Positions 51,508-59,945 of a stretch of 64,000 nt of DNA are shown here, piece after piece. A program made the position numbers and the translations under genes. The notes under the pieces are model-generated. The model saw only the letters and a program-made list of their open reading frames with translations. It was not told the DNA's origin and did no database searches. This DNA comes from Mucilaginibacter corticis (GTDB taxonomy: Bacteria; Bacteroidota; Bacteroidia; Sphingobacteriales; Sphingobacteriaceae): contig NZ_VLPK01000004.1 of NCBI RefSeq assembly GCF_007558865.1, forward strand, positions 401,095 through 465,094, in the 5' to 3' direction. Each line of letters starts with the position of its first letter. The stretch's first letter is position 1.

Positions 51508-53027
51508 AACGAAAAATATTCGCTGTCAAAACAACGGAATGCAATTGCTTCCGCTAAATGCGTAAGCGTAATCCGCGCCGAATCGTCCAGGTCGGCAATC
51601 GTCCGGGCTACTTTTAGTATTCGGTCATACGATCGGGCGGAGAGACGATGTTTTTCCATCGCTTGTATCAACAATTCTTGTTCTGTATTTCCGAGAGTGC
51701 AAAATCGTTTGGTTTGTTCTGTAGTCATTTGCGCATTCACAACAGAAGGCAAACGATCGTACTGTAAATTTCTTGCTGAGATTACTTTTTGCCTGATTAC
51801 TTCACTTGAAACTTCCTGTTTGATAGATCCAAGGTCTGCGTAGTTCACAGGATTAACTTTTACATGTAAATCAATCCTGTCCAATAAAGGCCCTGAAATT
51901 TTGCTGATATACTTTCGAATCATCAAACCTGTACAACTACATTTTCGGAACGGATGGTGAAAAAAACCGCAAGGACAAGGGTTCATTGCGGCGATAAATA
52001 AAAATCCGGCGGGATAAGTATTATTAAAACTGGCGCGTGAAACTGTAATTGACCGCTCTTCCAGCGGTTGGCGGAGCACCTCGATCACTTTGCGTTCAAA
52101 TTCAGGAAGTTCGTCCAAAAATAAAACGCCGTTATGTGCCAAGGAAATTTCACCCGGCTGCGCATTCGTACCACCTCCGACCAAAGCGATGTCGCTGCTG
52201 GTATGATGCGGCGCACGAAAAGGCCGGGAGCTTGCCAGGTTGCCGCTTTCCAGCTTCCCCGAAATGGAATAAACACGCGTAATTTCTAATGCTTCCTGTA
52301 AAGTCAGCGGCGGCAAAATCGTTGGTAATCGTTTGGCGATCATGGTTTTTCCCGAACCCGGCGGTCCGATCATCAAGATGTTATGTCCACCCGAGGCGGC
52401 AATTTCCATTGCGCGCTTCATTCCTGGTTGACCCTTGATGTCAGCAAAGTCAACGTTGAAGTCTTCGACTTCAGGTATGGTACTATGTATCAATGTGTTT
52501 TTTGCGGTCTCAAAAATTTCTGTTTCCAAAAGAAAGGCGATCACTGTGGTCAGATCCGGCAATCCGTAAACCTCCAGACCGTCGACCATTGCTGCCTCTG
52601 CGGCATTTTCCAAAGGGACAATCATCCTGCGAAACCCATCCTTGAAGGCTTGTAAAGCCATAGAAAGCACACCCCTGACTGGGCGCAACTTTCCGTTTAA
52701 GGATAGTTCTCCGACCGACAAGAGGTCAGCCAGGTTCTTCTCATTCAACTGACCAGAACCTGCCAGTATGCTCAATGCAATGGGAAGGTCAAACAAAGCA
52801 CCCTGCTTTCGAATACTGGCAGGGGCCATGCTGATTATGATTTTTTGGCGAGGCATGTACAGCCCGGCGGCATCAACTGCGCTTTCTACGCGTATCAAAC
52901 TTTCACGGACAGATTCATCCGGTAAGCCCACAATGAAATATCCGATGCCCGGCGTGACTTTTGTTTCGATCCGGATGATCAATGCTTCAATGCCATCCAG
53001 CGCTGCACTATTACTGCAAACAGCCAT
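51504..53027 (-). CDS. YifB/ComM-family Mg-chelatase-like AAA+ ATPase
   Basis: This 507-residue protein has the N-terminal ChlI-like domain (VCSNSAALDGIEALIIRIETKVTPGIGYFIVGLPDESVRES). It then has the AAA+ core with Walker A IGPPGSGKTMIAKRLP, Walker B GVLFLDELPEF and the arginine-finger helix VLRQPLEERSITVSRA. The C-terminal lid contains CPCGFFHHPFRKCSC. ComM of other bacteria is a DNA branch-migration helicase in natural transformation. Length is standard. It starts on the base before the SSB stop, so both are one unit. Its presence with SSB and RadC-like proteins suggests a DNA-processing set. Confidence 0.92.
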   Translation of the reverse strand: MAVCSNSAALDGIEALIIRIETKVTPGIGYFIVGLPDESVRESLIRVESAVDAAGLYMPRQKIIISMAPASIRKQGALFDLPIALSILAGSGQLNEKNLADLLSVGELSLNGKLRPVRGVLSMALQAFKDGFRRMIVPLENAAEAAMVDGLEVYGLPDLTTVIAFLLETEIFETAKNTLIHSTIPEVEDFNVDFADIKGQPGMKRAMEIAASGGHNILMIGPPGSGKTMIAKRLPTILPPLTLQEALEITRVYSISGKLESGNLASSRPFRAPHHTSSDIALVGGGTNAQPGEISLAHNGVLFLDELPEFERKVIEVLRQPLEERSITVSRASFNNTYPAGFLFIAAMNPCPCGFFHHPFRKCSCTGLMIRKYISKISGPLLDRIDLHVKVNPVNYADLGSIKQEVSSEVIRQKVISARNLQYDRLPSVVNAQMTTEQTKRFCTLGNTEQELLIQAMEKHRLSARSYDRILKVARTIADLDDSARITLTHLAEAIAFRCFDSEYFSF

Positions 53028-53372
53028 TTAGTTTTGCTCCTTTTTGGTAAGGATGTCAACTTCGTTAACAATAATTACACTTGTATAGCGCTTAATTCCG
53101 TCGGCATCTGTATAGTAACGGTTGGACAAACGGCCTTCAAGAGCGACTTTGCTGCCTTTGTACATATATTTTTCCGCCAGGTCCGCTTGTTTCTCCCAAA
53201 GCACAATGTGGTGCCAGGTCGTATCGACAATCCTTTCTCCATTATCGTTTCTGCGATAATTGTTGGTGGCGAGGTTGATCTTGGCAAATTTCTTTTGATT
53301 TTCAGTGACCTTGATCTCGGGTGCGCTGCCTAAAAATCCGGTAAGGCGAACGCTGTTGTTTAGTATGCTCAT
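53028..53372 (-). CDS. ssb: Single-stranded DNA-binding protein (short)
   Basis: The start at 53372 (MSILNNSVRLTGFLGSAPEI) is the SSB N-terminus; the frame extends upstream without family likeness. The 114-residue product has the OB-fold motifs FAKINLATNNYRRND, TTWHHIVLWEKQADLAEKYMYKGSKVALEGRLSNRYY and VIIVNEVDIL. It lacks the long disordered tail and acidic C-terminal tip of chromosomal SSB, as accessory SSBs often do. It is directly followed by the ComM-like gene, and its upstream region carries the shared motif. Confidence 0.9.
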   Translation of the reverse strand: MSILNNSVRLTGFLGSAPEIKVTENQKKFAKINLATNNYRRNDNGERIVDTTWHHIVLWEKQADLAEKYMYKGSKVALEGRLSNRYYTDADGIKRYTSVIIVNEVDILTKKEQN

Positions 53373-53448
53373 TTTTTTATTGCTTAGGCCGGTAAATTCC
53401 GGTGGCACAAAACTGGGCAGGAAAAAGTAGACTGACTGCAAATTACAC

Positions 53449-53551
53449 GTTTATAGCCGTTTATAGGTGCATCAATAATTTAAAATCAATTTGTTTTTTT
53501 AATTATCTACCACTTCCAAATAAAACACTGCTTAACTTTAAGGCTATAAAC
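53449..53551. promoter_or_regulatory. ssb/tetR divergent control region with GTTTATAG repeats
   Basis: GTTTATAG occurs at 53449-53456 and 53459-53466 (10 bp apart) and inverted as CTATAAAC at 53544-53551. TATAGCCGTTTATAGGTGCAT (53452-53472) and TTATCTACCACT (53503-53514) recur upstream of the zinc-ribbon gene. The regulator at 53568 could bind here. Confidence 0.5.
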
Positions 53552-53567
53552 CTCTAGCTTAAATACT

Positions 53568-54203
53568 ATGCCTGGAAAACGCAATCCCGAAGACAGAAAA
53601 AAGCGCCTCATCAAGGCAGTTGGCGATACACTTGCCGAAAGAGGTCACCGGCACCTGGGTCTCAATAAAATCGCGTTAAGAGCAAATGTCAGCAAACCCA
53701 TGATCTATGAGTATTTCGATAGTCTCAACGGCTTACTTAAGACCTATATCAGCGGTAAAGATACCTGGATACCTTATTTTCAATCCCTCGTGCTCCCGGA
53801 AAATCCGACAATAGAAGAACTACGGGATTGCTTCATCCATATGCTACATGACCAGTTTCACTATTTTCTGGAAGAAAAGGAAATGCAGAAGTTAGTACTC
53901 TGGCAGATAAGTGAATACAACCCGCTAATGCGCGCTACCTGCGAGAACAGGGAGCGGGAGGGAATCCGTATTTTGGAACTCGCCGATGATCACTTTAAAA
54001 ATACGGGCATCAGCCTGAAGGCGGTTATGGCGCTCATGGTCGGCGGCATTTATTTCAACGTGCTGCATGATAGTGCAGGTGCTGGGACAATGGCAGGAAT
54101 CGACATTAGCAATGACAACGATCACTTTCAGTTACTGAAAACAATGACACAGGTCGTCACTTGGGCTTTCGATGCAGCCTCCAAAGTGAAAGCCATGAAA
54201 TAA
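53568..54203 (+). CDS. TetR-family transcriptional regulator
   Basis: This 211-residue protein has the TetR N-terminal HTH: RKKRLIKAVGDTLAERGHRHLGLNKIALRANVSKPMIYEYFDSLNGLLKTYI. A helical C-terminal ligand domain follows with no clear family likeness. It is divergent from ssb with 195 bp between start codons, a region full of short repeats that could be its operator. Next to it and on the opposite strand is an outer-membrane barrel gene. Confidence 0.9.
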   Translation: MPGKRNPEDRKKRLIKAVGDTLAERGHRHLGLNKIALRANVSKPMIYEYFDSLNGLLKTYISGKDTWIPYFQSLVLPENPTIEELRDCFIHMLHDQFHYFLEEKEMQKLVLWQISEYNPLMRATCENREREGIRILELADDHFKNTGISLKAVMALMVGGIYFNVLHDSAGAGTMAGIDISNDNDHFQLLKTMTQVVTWAFDAASKVKAMK

Positions 54204-54274
54204 TAGGCGTCCATCCCCGCAAAAATTCGTTAGGCCTAAGTCGCTCGGTTTACTTCGATGCAGCTAATTGTTTA

Positions 54275-55510
54275 TTAAAATGCTTCTCCCAAGTTTAAAG
54301 ATATGGCGTTATATCCCTTGCTGAATCCGTAATCTATCCCAATGTTTGTGCCCGATCCTTTATTAAATTTTACACGAAGGCCCGTGCCTGCTGCCGGATG
54401 CCAAGAGGTGAATAAAGAACCCGATCCACTAACTGAATTCACACTGGTAAAAACCACAAAGCCTAATAAGCCATTTTCGGTAATATCCCGCCGGTATTCC
54501 GTTTCAAAGTAGAAAAGCGAACGACCCTTATACCGGTTCTGATCCATACCCCGTCCTGAACGGTTGTTAGGGTCCCAGCCGATACTCGGCAAGTCCAGGT
54601 ATGGAACATTGCCATTAAACGTGGTCCAGAAATAAGACCAAAAAGCTATTGTATTTTGCTGTAGCGGCTTTGCAGGGTTCAGTGGTACATATTTCCGAAC
54701 GTCGACATAAAGCGAGGTCCAGTAATTGTTACTTCCTAAAAAAGTGGGGTTAACACGATAAATAATATTCGTATAGGCGCCGGGCAGCGGATTGACCGCA
54801 TTATTGCGCGTATCGTACAATAAATTAAAAGTGATCCCCGATGAAAAAGAGCTACCAGCGGTGCCGTTATTGTACCCAGTAAACTGTTTCAAGTCTGTTG
54901 ACTGCTCGTCACTGTGGATTCCCGAATGGAAGTCCAGGTCATAACCAACGCCCGCAAATAAATAAGGCCTGATTCTTTTAAGTACACTTTGGTAAAAGCG
55001 GACATAATTATAATCAACCAATGTCCTATGATCGTCGTCGGTATTGTTGCCCAAACCCCAGGTGTATTGCGGATATCGTAAAAAACGTATATCTCCTTGG
55101 ACGGTATACGTGTTTCCCGGCAACCAAACACTGGTATGTAAGGGCAAGCCGAAACGGCTGCCAAGATTCCAGTAGGGTGCAAAATTTGCCGTAGATTCAT
55201 AAGTTGTCTCACGAGAGCCAAGGTAAGTTCCGGCGGTTGTACTGGTAATCAATGCCCGACCATTACCACCTGGCACATTACCACCAAAAGGCAAAAAAGA
55301 AAAGTAAAGCTTTTTGTCTTTTTCAGTTTTCATTTTCTGCGATGGAATCCGAACAAGCGATTTTGCGATATCAATCAGGTCACGCTGGTGTATCGTATCC
55401 TGTTTCTTTACGCTGTCCGGAATGATCGAGCTCGCCGTCTGTGCAAACACTGCTATCGGTAAAAAGAAAAATAAGGATAAGGTAAGGCGAGCGAATACTT
55501 TTAACATCAT
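54275..55510 (-). CDS. BamA/TamA-like outer-membrane beta-barrel protein (surface antigen D15 type)
   Basis: This 411-residue protein has a signal peptide (FFFLPIAVFAQ). No POTRA domains are present, and most of the length is alternating aromatic strands as in 16-strand Omp85 barrels. The Omp85-type motif region YKGRSLFYFETEYRRDITENGLLGFVVFTSVNSV (R-G-x and E-R near the last strands) supports the family. The final residue is Phe, as usual. It lacks the usual POTRA part, so it may work as a pore or lipid/patatin-type partner. Function is unknown. Confidence 0.75.
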   Translation of the reverse strand: MMLKVFARLTLSLFFFLPIAVFAQTASSIIPDSVKKQDTIHQRDLIDIAKSLVRIPSQKMKTEKDKKLYFSFLPFGGNVPGGNGRALITSTTAGTYLGSRETTYESTANFAPYWNLGSRFGLPLHTSVWLPGNTYTVQGDIRFLRYPQYTWGLGNNTDDDHRTLVDYNYVRFYQSVLKRIRPYLFAGVGYDLDFHSGIHSDEQSTDLKQFTGYNNGTAGSSFSSGITFNLLYDTRNNAVNPLPGAYTNIIYRVNPTFLGSNNYWTSLYVDVRKYVPLNPAKPLQQNTIAFWSYFWTTFNGNVPYLDLPSIGWDPNNRSGRGMDQNRYKGRSLFYFETEYRRDITENGLLGFVVFTSVNSVSGSGSLFTSWHPAAGTGLRVKFNKGSGTNIGIDYGFSKGYNAISLNLGEAF

Positions 55511-55719
55511 ACAGGATAATTTGTCCTGATAACCTCTCAGCTAAATTATTGTTTGATTGTCGCTTCCAATCGAAACAAAAAGCTCGTTTTTATCTTCTTC
55601 TGAAACGTTGATATAAGATTGCATAATAGCCGCGTTTAAAAGATTATAGTGCATCCTTTCCACAAAATAAAAACTCCAACTAATGTTTATTGCTAAGTGA
55701 AATCACTAAAACGATTCAT

Positions 55720-56847
55720 ATGGACCTAAAAACTTTTACTAACCTTCCTTTTTATATCAAGCTGGCCGCCGTGTTATTCAGTCTTTTCGCTATCGGCTAT
55801 CTGGTCATCATTGCCAAAGAGATCCTCTCTCCGCTGATTTTTTCTTGCTTGTTTTCCATTTTGCTGCTGCCTTTGGCGCGCTTCTTTGAATTTAAAATAA
55901 GGCTGCCGCGCAGCGCTGCTTCCATGCTGGCCGTATTACTTTTATTGTCCGTTATCGGCGGATTGATCTACGTCATCGGCTCCCAAATAGCAGACCTCGC
56001 TAAAGACTGGCCAGAGTTCCAGGCACAGATTAGCCGTTCGCTCTGGGAATTTCGGGGCTGGGTTCAGGATAATCTTCATGTGACCCGCGGAAAACAGCTC
56101 CGGGTAGTCAATACGGCAGCTAATAAAGTGCTCTCGCCGGATACGGCTGCTGTAGGCGCAACCGTTCTATCACTATCCTCAATTCTCCTGTTCCTGGTCT
56201 TTACCTTTATCTATTCATTTTTCTTTTTGCTATATCGGAGCCTGATCATGAAATTCCTGGAGTCAGTGTTCCTGAAAGAAAATAAAACAATGGTTCATGA
56301 GATTATCGAACAAGTCCAATTCATGATCCGTAAATATATTATTGGCTTGATGATCGAAATGGGAATTGTAGCGGTAGGTGTTAGTATTGTTTTTTCCGTA
56401 CTGGGTGTCAGGTACGCGATCCTGCTCGGCCTGATTGCCGGTTTATTTAATGTCATTCCTTACATCGGCATCTTTACCGCACTGATCATCAGCGCGGTTG
56501 TCACTTTGGGTACTTCACCGGATAGTACCAAAGTGATTTGGGTGATGGTCACCCTGGCGGTCACCCATCTGGTAGACAGCAATGTTTTATTGCCGCTGGT
56601 AGTCGGCTCCAAGGTTCGCATTAATGCTTTGATTACCGTATTGGGCGTAGTGATCGGTGAAATGTTTTGGGGGATTCCTGGTATGTTTCTGTCTATTCCG
56701 GTTATCGCCGCGTTGAAAATTATATTTGATAGGGTAGAAAGCCTGCAGCCTTGGGGAATTATATTAGGTGATGAAGAAAAAAAGCAAAATAAGCTGGCTA
56801 CCAAACTAATGGTCAGGAATAAAAAGGTGAATGTTGAATCAAATTGA
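55720..56847 (+). CDS. AI-2E family transporter (YdiK/TqsA/PerM-like)
   Basis: The start at 55720 (MDLKTFTNLPFYIKLA) is the only ATG with family likeness; the frame extends upstream without it. The 375-residue protein has about 7-8 TM segments. The family pattern is present: IVIAKEILSPLIFSCLFSILLLPLARF, the soluble linker with WPEFQAQISRSLWEFRG, and IIEQVQFMIRKYIIGLMIEMGIVAVGVSIVFSVLGVRYAILLGLIAGLFNVIPYIG (the conserved IPYIG). Members export small molecules or act in Na+/H+ exchange, and the substrate is not known. It stands alone in the accessory region. Confidence 0.9.
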   Translation: MDLKTFTNLPFYIKLAAVLFSLFAIGYLVIIAKEILSPLIFSCLFSILLLPLARFFEFKIRLPRSAASMLAVLLLLSVIGGLIYVIGSQIADLAKDWPEFQAQISRSLWEFRGWVQDNLHVTRGKQLRVVNTAANKVLSPDTAAVGATVLSLSSILLFLVFTFIYSFFFLLYRSLIMKFLESVFLKENKTMVHEIIEQVQFMIRKYIIGLMIEMGIVAVGVSIVFSVLGVRYAILLGLIAGLFNVIPYIGIFTALIISAVVTLGTSPDSTKVIWVMVTLAVTHLVDSNVLLPLVVGSKVRINALITVLGVVIGEMFWGIPGMFLSIPVIAALKIIFDRVESLQPWGIILGDEEKKQNKLATKLMVRNKKVNVESN

Positions 56848-56929
56848 GAGCTGACCCGCCAGACGTTTTTTTTGCAGACTAATTTTTAATAATTGGTGGA
56901 GCTTAAACATATAAACATATTTTTGTACT

Positions 56930-57172
56930 ATGCTCACGTTTTACGATTTTAATGCACTTTCTGACGCCGAAAAAGCGGATGCGGTCTGGCAAGGCACATT
57001 CCTGGCCGACCGTGAAGAAAATGGTCTTGCGGTACAGTTGTATACTGTGAACAGTTTTTACGTTGAAGTATTTTATGATCAGCTTGAGAATAAACTTGTG
57101 CGCTTCCACGCATTTTCTTCCAAAAATTTCCTGGTGCCTTACCTGGCGCACATTAAATTTAACGTCTCATAA
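56930..57172 (+). CDS. Hypothetical 80-residue protein
   Basis: I do not recognise a named family. The protein starts MLTFYDFNALSDAEKADAVWQGTFLADREENG and continues YTVNSFYVEVFYDQLENKLVRFHAFS, which reads as a compact alpha-beta unit. It is 3 bp from the next small gene, so the pair is surely one unit. Similar small pairs occur repeatedly in Mucilaginibacter-like genomes near accessory loci. Confidence 0.65.
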   Translation: MLTFYDFNALSDAEKADAVWQGTFLADREENGLAVQLYTVNSFYVEVFYDQLENKLVRFHAFSSKNFLVPYLAHIKFNVS

Positions 57173-57175
57173 AAA

Positions 57176-57409
57176 ATGCACGAGCCTTTTCTTTTAGAAC
57201 TGACTTTTCGGGGACAGCCTTATGAACTACCTGCAGCATTCCAGCGCTTTGGTTATACATTCCGCATCGTCGTCACCATTGCGGATAATAATTATGTATT
57301 TGAGCCGGATGAGGAAGGTCAGTATCGGGTTTTAGCTGGCCCTGATGGGGCGAAACCTGATCTGGATTTGTTAAAGGTAGTAGCCGAGCGATTGCAAAAG
57401 CTGGCATAG
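57176..57409 (+). CDS. Hypothetical 77-residue protein
   Basis: I do not recognise a named family. The protein reads FLLELTFRGQPYELPAAFQRFGYTFRIVVTI then NYVFEPDEEGQYRVLAG and a C-terminal helix (LDLLKVVAERLQKLA). It follows the 80-residue gene by 3 bp. The two may form a complex. No signal peptide or membrane segment is seen. Confidence 0.65.
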   Translation: MHEPFLLELTFRGQPYELPAAFQRFGYTFRIVVTIADNNYVFEPDEEGQYRVLAGPDGAKPDLDLLKVVAERLQKLA

Positions 57410-57467
57410 CAGATAGGGCCCGTTCAAGGCTTTATGAATGTATTTATATCGCTTTTTTCGCCTTTCC

Positions 57468-57872
57468 TCAGGGCTGGTTTAGATTTCCTGGTTTTACGGA
57501 GATCACGCTATCCACTACAAAAACGCTGACGCCGCGCCAGGGGAGCGTATGCAGGTATTCTTTGTAATGCAATTCCATAAACGCGCCTGCGTTCTTATTA
57601 AGAATGTCAGCCACATGCGGATCCGTAACCGAAAACATAAACTCGTTAGATTGAATATTACCCTGCACAGGGCTCCGGATTCCGCTTTGGATGAGCCGCC
57701 CTTCATACGTTTTGAAAACATACCCTTTGTGAACGAAATAGTTCATCGTTCCTGCTTTTGTACCGTCACCAAATACAAAATGATACCTGTAATAATAGAT
57801 TCCGGTCAGGAGAACTGCGAAAACCAAAACGGCTATCCAGATCACTTTTTTTAATTTGTTAGGCTGTTCCAT
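57468..57872 (-). CDS. Small single-pass membrane protein, hypothetical
   Basis: The start at 57872 (MEQPNKLKKVIWIAV) is chosen as the longer frame adds only MFSCSLE. The 134-residue protein has one N-terminal TM helix (VIWIAVLVFAVLLTGIYYY). A periplasmic part follows, with GYVFKTYEGRLIQSG, EFMFSVTDPHVADIL and ELHYKEYLHTLPWRG. The wording KGYVFKTYEG is common to a Bacteroidota family that is often mislabelled as a dehydrogenase. It is convergent with the small gene pair. Confidence 0.75.
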   Translation of the reverse strand: MEQPNKLKKVIWIAVLVFAVLLTGIYYYRYHFVFGDGTKAGTMNYFVHKGYVFKTYEGRLIQSGIRSPVQGNIQSNEFMFSVTDPHVADILNKNAGAFMELHYKEYLHTLPWRGVSVFVVDSVISVKPGNLNQP

Positions 57873-58310
57873 TTCCAATGAACAACTAAACATCGAAAAT
57901 GTAAGAGCAAACAGAAAATTTTCCTGGCATCACAATTTCCTTTCCCGGATCAAGACAATTTTACTCTATAGCGTGTAACGCTCCGATAAAATATAGCGCT
58001 ACTTTCTTAGATAATACTTTGCAGAGTGTGGGCAGACATACATTTGCAGTGGAGACCAAAACAATAATAGCTTGACTAATCCGGTTTTTGGTATTTGTTC
58101 AAGTGCTGCAAATGAACAATTGGGGCAAGAGAGGTACAACTCTTTGGGGGAATTTAAAACTGACATAGGGATTTACTTTGACATTTGTATATGCAACTAT
58201 CAAGCCAGATTTATAGATAAATAAGTCTAAAAAGATGCCGACCTTCAACATTGTTCTATTGATTTTAGAAATTAGACTTTTTATTTTAGTTATATTAAAG
58301 AGACGATCAA
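57873..58310. other. 438-bp intergenic stretch
   Basis: No long ORF is present. The stretch is AT-rich with a few short imperfect repeats. Only the 27-codon ORF at 58235-58318 that runs into the XRE gene is noteworthy. Confidence 0.5.
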
Positions 58311-58318
58311 GTGGCTGA
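58235..58318 (+). CDS. Possible 27-residue hydrophobic peptide overlapping the XRE gene start
   Basis: ATG at 58235 opens 27 codons: MPTFNIVLLILEIRLFIL then VILKRRSSG. The middle is a single hydrophobic segment and the end is basic, the pattern of small membrane peptides. Its stop at 58316-58318 overlaps the GTG start of the XRE gene, so translation could be coupled. No ribosome site is obvious. It may be chance. Confidence 0.3.
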   Translation: MPTFNIVLLILEIRLFILVILKRRSSG

Positions 58319-58568
58319 TTATAAAAAAATTATTTCAACAGTTTTAGTTAATATCCGAAAGCGCCGGGGTGAGTTAGGCTACTCACAAGAATATATGGCT
58401 CTAAAGCTTCACATATCTCAAAATTCCTACAGTAAGTTAGAATTGGGAATTACAAAGTTAACAGTTCAGAAATTTCTGGAAATTTCTGAACTGTTACAAG
58501 TTTTGCCATCTAGCCTAACAAACGATACTAATTATGTGAATGAGATCAGGCATCAATCGAAGGGCTGA
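58311..58568 (+). CDS. XRE-family helix-turn-helix protein
   Basis: The start is GTG at 58311, giving 85 residues. The lambda-repressor-like HTH reads IRKRRGELGYSQEYMALKLHISQNSYSKLELGITKLTVQKFLEISELLQV, nearly all of the protein. Such short XRE proteins act as repressors in toxin-antitoxin or phage-type loci, or as small regulators. No toxin gene is adjacent; the next 1.8 kb has no long ORF. The upstream 27-codon hydrophobic ORF overlaps its start. Confidence 0.8.
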   Translation: MADYKKIISTVLVNIRKRRGELGYSQEYMALKLHISQNSYSKLELGITKLTVQKFLEISELLQVLPSSLTNDTNYVNEIRHQSKG

Positions 58569-59094
58569 ATCGTCGAAATTCAAATTTTCACATGAAATTT
58601 ATTTAAGCACTTCTAGCACCTCTTCCGATCCAAAGGCAGCCAAAACAAAAATCTTCGAACAATTTGCCGTGGGGTTTTGAGATAAGCGTTATACCCACAA
58701 TCATAACGTTTGGCTTTAGCACTGGAGTTAACTGTTGTAGGTTAGCTGAATGGCTGCTTTAAAAAAGGGTTTAGGAGTCAATCAGTTTTTCTATCGATAC
58801 TTCTTCATAAGTGTATATGTTGTTTATTGGCTGATAGCCTGACGAACTTTATGTTTCTGGCTATCGGCTTTTAATTTATAAATAGTTGCCGATTATTAAT
58901 GTACCTTCGCTGCTCTCACACATTTGGTTAATTGTCGATTGCTTGCTTATGTGGCGTTCGTAGGTAGTCGGCACTTAATATCTACCGCATAACTATATTA
59001 GCCTCGGCGTAAATAATGCTCTGCGGCGCCAAAAATAATCATCCAGCAGATTGAGCTTATATTTTACATGCCCTGATGTTTGTATTTGTATTAT

Positions 59095-59146
59095 AAAAAA
59101 AACAACCAATAAGCATATGGAAAGAATATGTTAGCACATTGGTTGA
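59095..59146 (-). terminator. Minus-strand terminator-like hairpin
   Basis: On the minus strand AACCAAT (outer) and CATAT (inner) pair with ATATG and ATTGGTT around a 7-nt loop, then GTTTTTTTTATAAT follows. No gene is seen upstream on that strand within 250 bp, so it may end a small RNA. Confidence 0.45.
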
Positions 59147-59283
59147 AGAATTTGAAATTTATTAGGTAGCAAAATAATTATGTCTACGCAAAGTCCTAAG
59201 CTAAATTAGATTTCAGCATTCTAAGTGTTGGTTTGCATATCATAATCGATAATTGCCGAAAAAAACCGGGCAGATAAATACAT

Positions 59284-59313
59284 CAAAAAAAGGCTAATCA
59301 TTTCTGATTAGCC
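59284..59313 (-). terminator. Minus-strand intrinsic terminator
   Basis: GGCTAATCA (59292-59300), loop TTTC, TGATTAGCC (59305-59313) is a perfect 9-bp stem. On the minus strand it is followed by TTTTTTTG. It lies about 100 bp downstream of the 33-residue ORF at 59416-59517. Confidence 0.75.
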
Positions 59314-59415
59314 TCATTAGTTAATCGACTTTAAATACCCCTATTTATGAGTCAACTTCTACACAATAGAATTCTCCGGGTATTGTTTTATTAATTAATA
59401 AATTGAATGAACTTG

Positions 59416-59517
59416 CTAACCGAAAAAAGAAGTAAAAATCAGGAAAACTGCTATCACAATAATCAATATTACTGCTAAGGTTGCTATAATCCGCAAATAG
59501 ATTTTTTCAGAATCCAT
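59416..59517 (-). CDS. 33-residue single-TM peptide
   Basis: ATG (59515-59517) opens MDSEKIYLRIIATLAVILII followed by VIAVFLIFTSFFG and TAG. The N-terminus is charged and then one hydrophobic helix of about 22 residues follows, which is the design of small membrane peptides. A perfect terminator lies about 100 bp downstream and another just upstream, so it could be a single-gene transcript. It is too short for a family call. Confidence 0.5.
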   Translation of the reverse strand: MDSEKIYLRIIATLAVILIIVIAVFLIFTSFFG

Positions 59518-59520
59518 CAG

Positions 59521-59547
59521 AAAAAGGCTATCTGTTTTGCAATAGCC
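59521..59547 (-). terminator. Minus-strand intrinsic terminator
   Basis: GGCTAT (59526-59531) and ATAGCC (59542-59547) pair around a 10-nt loop; on the minus strand CTTTTTC-type T-run follows (59521-59525). It lies 18 bp after the small ORF at 59565-59675 and directly before the ATG of the next one. Confidence 0.6.
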
Positions 59548-59564
59548 CCCCGTAGTTATTGATC

Positions 59565-59675
59565 TTAAAAAAACACTTCGTTGTGTATCAGTCTATTAAT
59601 AACATCTATAAGTACCCATTGTTTTTTTCGGATCTGTGATAGGCGTTTTATTTCAGCAAGCGCCAAGTTACCCAT
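59565..59675 (-). CDS. Possible 36-residue basic peptide
   Basis: ATG at 59675 opens MGNLALAEIKRLSQIRKKQW followed by VLIDVINRLIHNEVFF and TAA. The frame stays open about 20 codons upstream without an ATG. The sequence reads as two amphipathic helices. It is followed by a terminator after 18 bp. Confidence is low because of the size. Confidence 0.35.
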   Translation of the reverse strand: MGNLALAEIKRLSQIRKKQWVLIDVINRLIHNEVFF

Positions 59676-59920
59676 TGATTCGTTTTGGGTAAATTTTTCA
59701 TTTTTATTTCGAGTCTTTGATCGTTCAATTATCGATTACAATTAATTTATTGTTCAGTATGAAAAATAACTGGGCGCGCTAGTGGTAAAATCTTTTGATG
59801 GTTTGTTAAAAAAAATTTTAAAAGCTTACAGGATGTCAATAATTAATCCGACCTAAAATCATCAGCGTATAAAGCTCCGGCAACAATCGAAGCTTTGGTT
59901 TTCCAAAACGTTGTAGCACT

Positions 59921-59945
59921 AAAAAGCCCCGGACATGATGCCGGG
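59921..59945 (-). terminator. Minus-strand terminator-like hairpin
   Basis: CCCGG (59928-59932) and CCGGG (59941-59945) pair around ACATGATG; on the minus strand GCTTTTTAG follows. No gene is visible upstream on that strand before 60350. Confidence 0.5.

Noticed and set aside
58985..59085. Minus-strand fragments such as KYKLNLLDDYFW and APQSIIYAEANIVMR in different frames
   Set aside because: They look protein-like and could be a decayed gene, but there is no start and the join is arbitrary.
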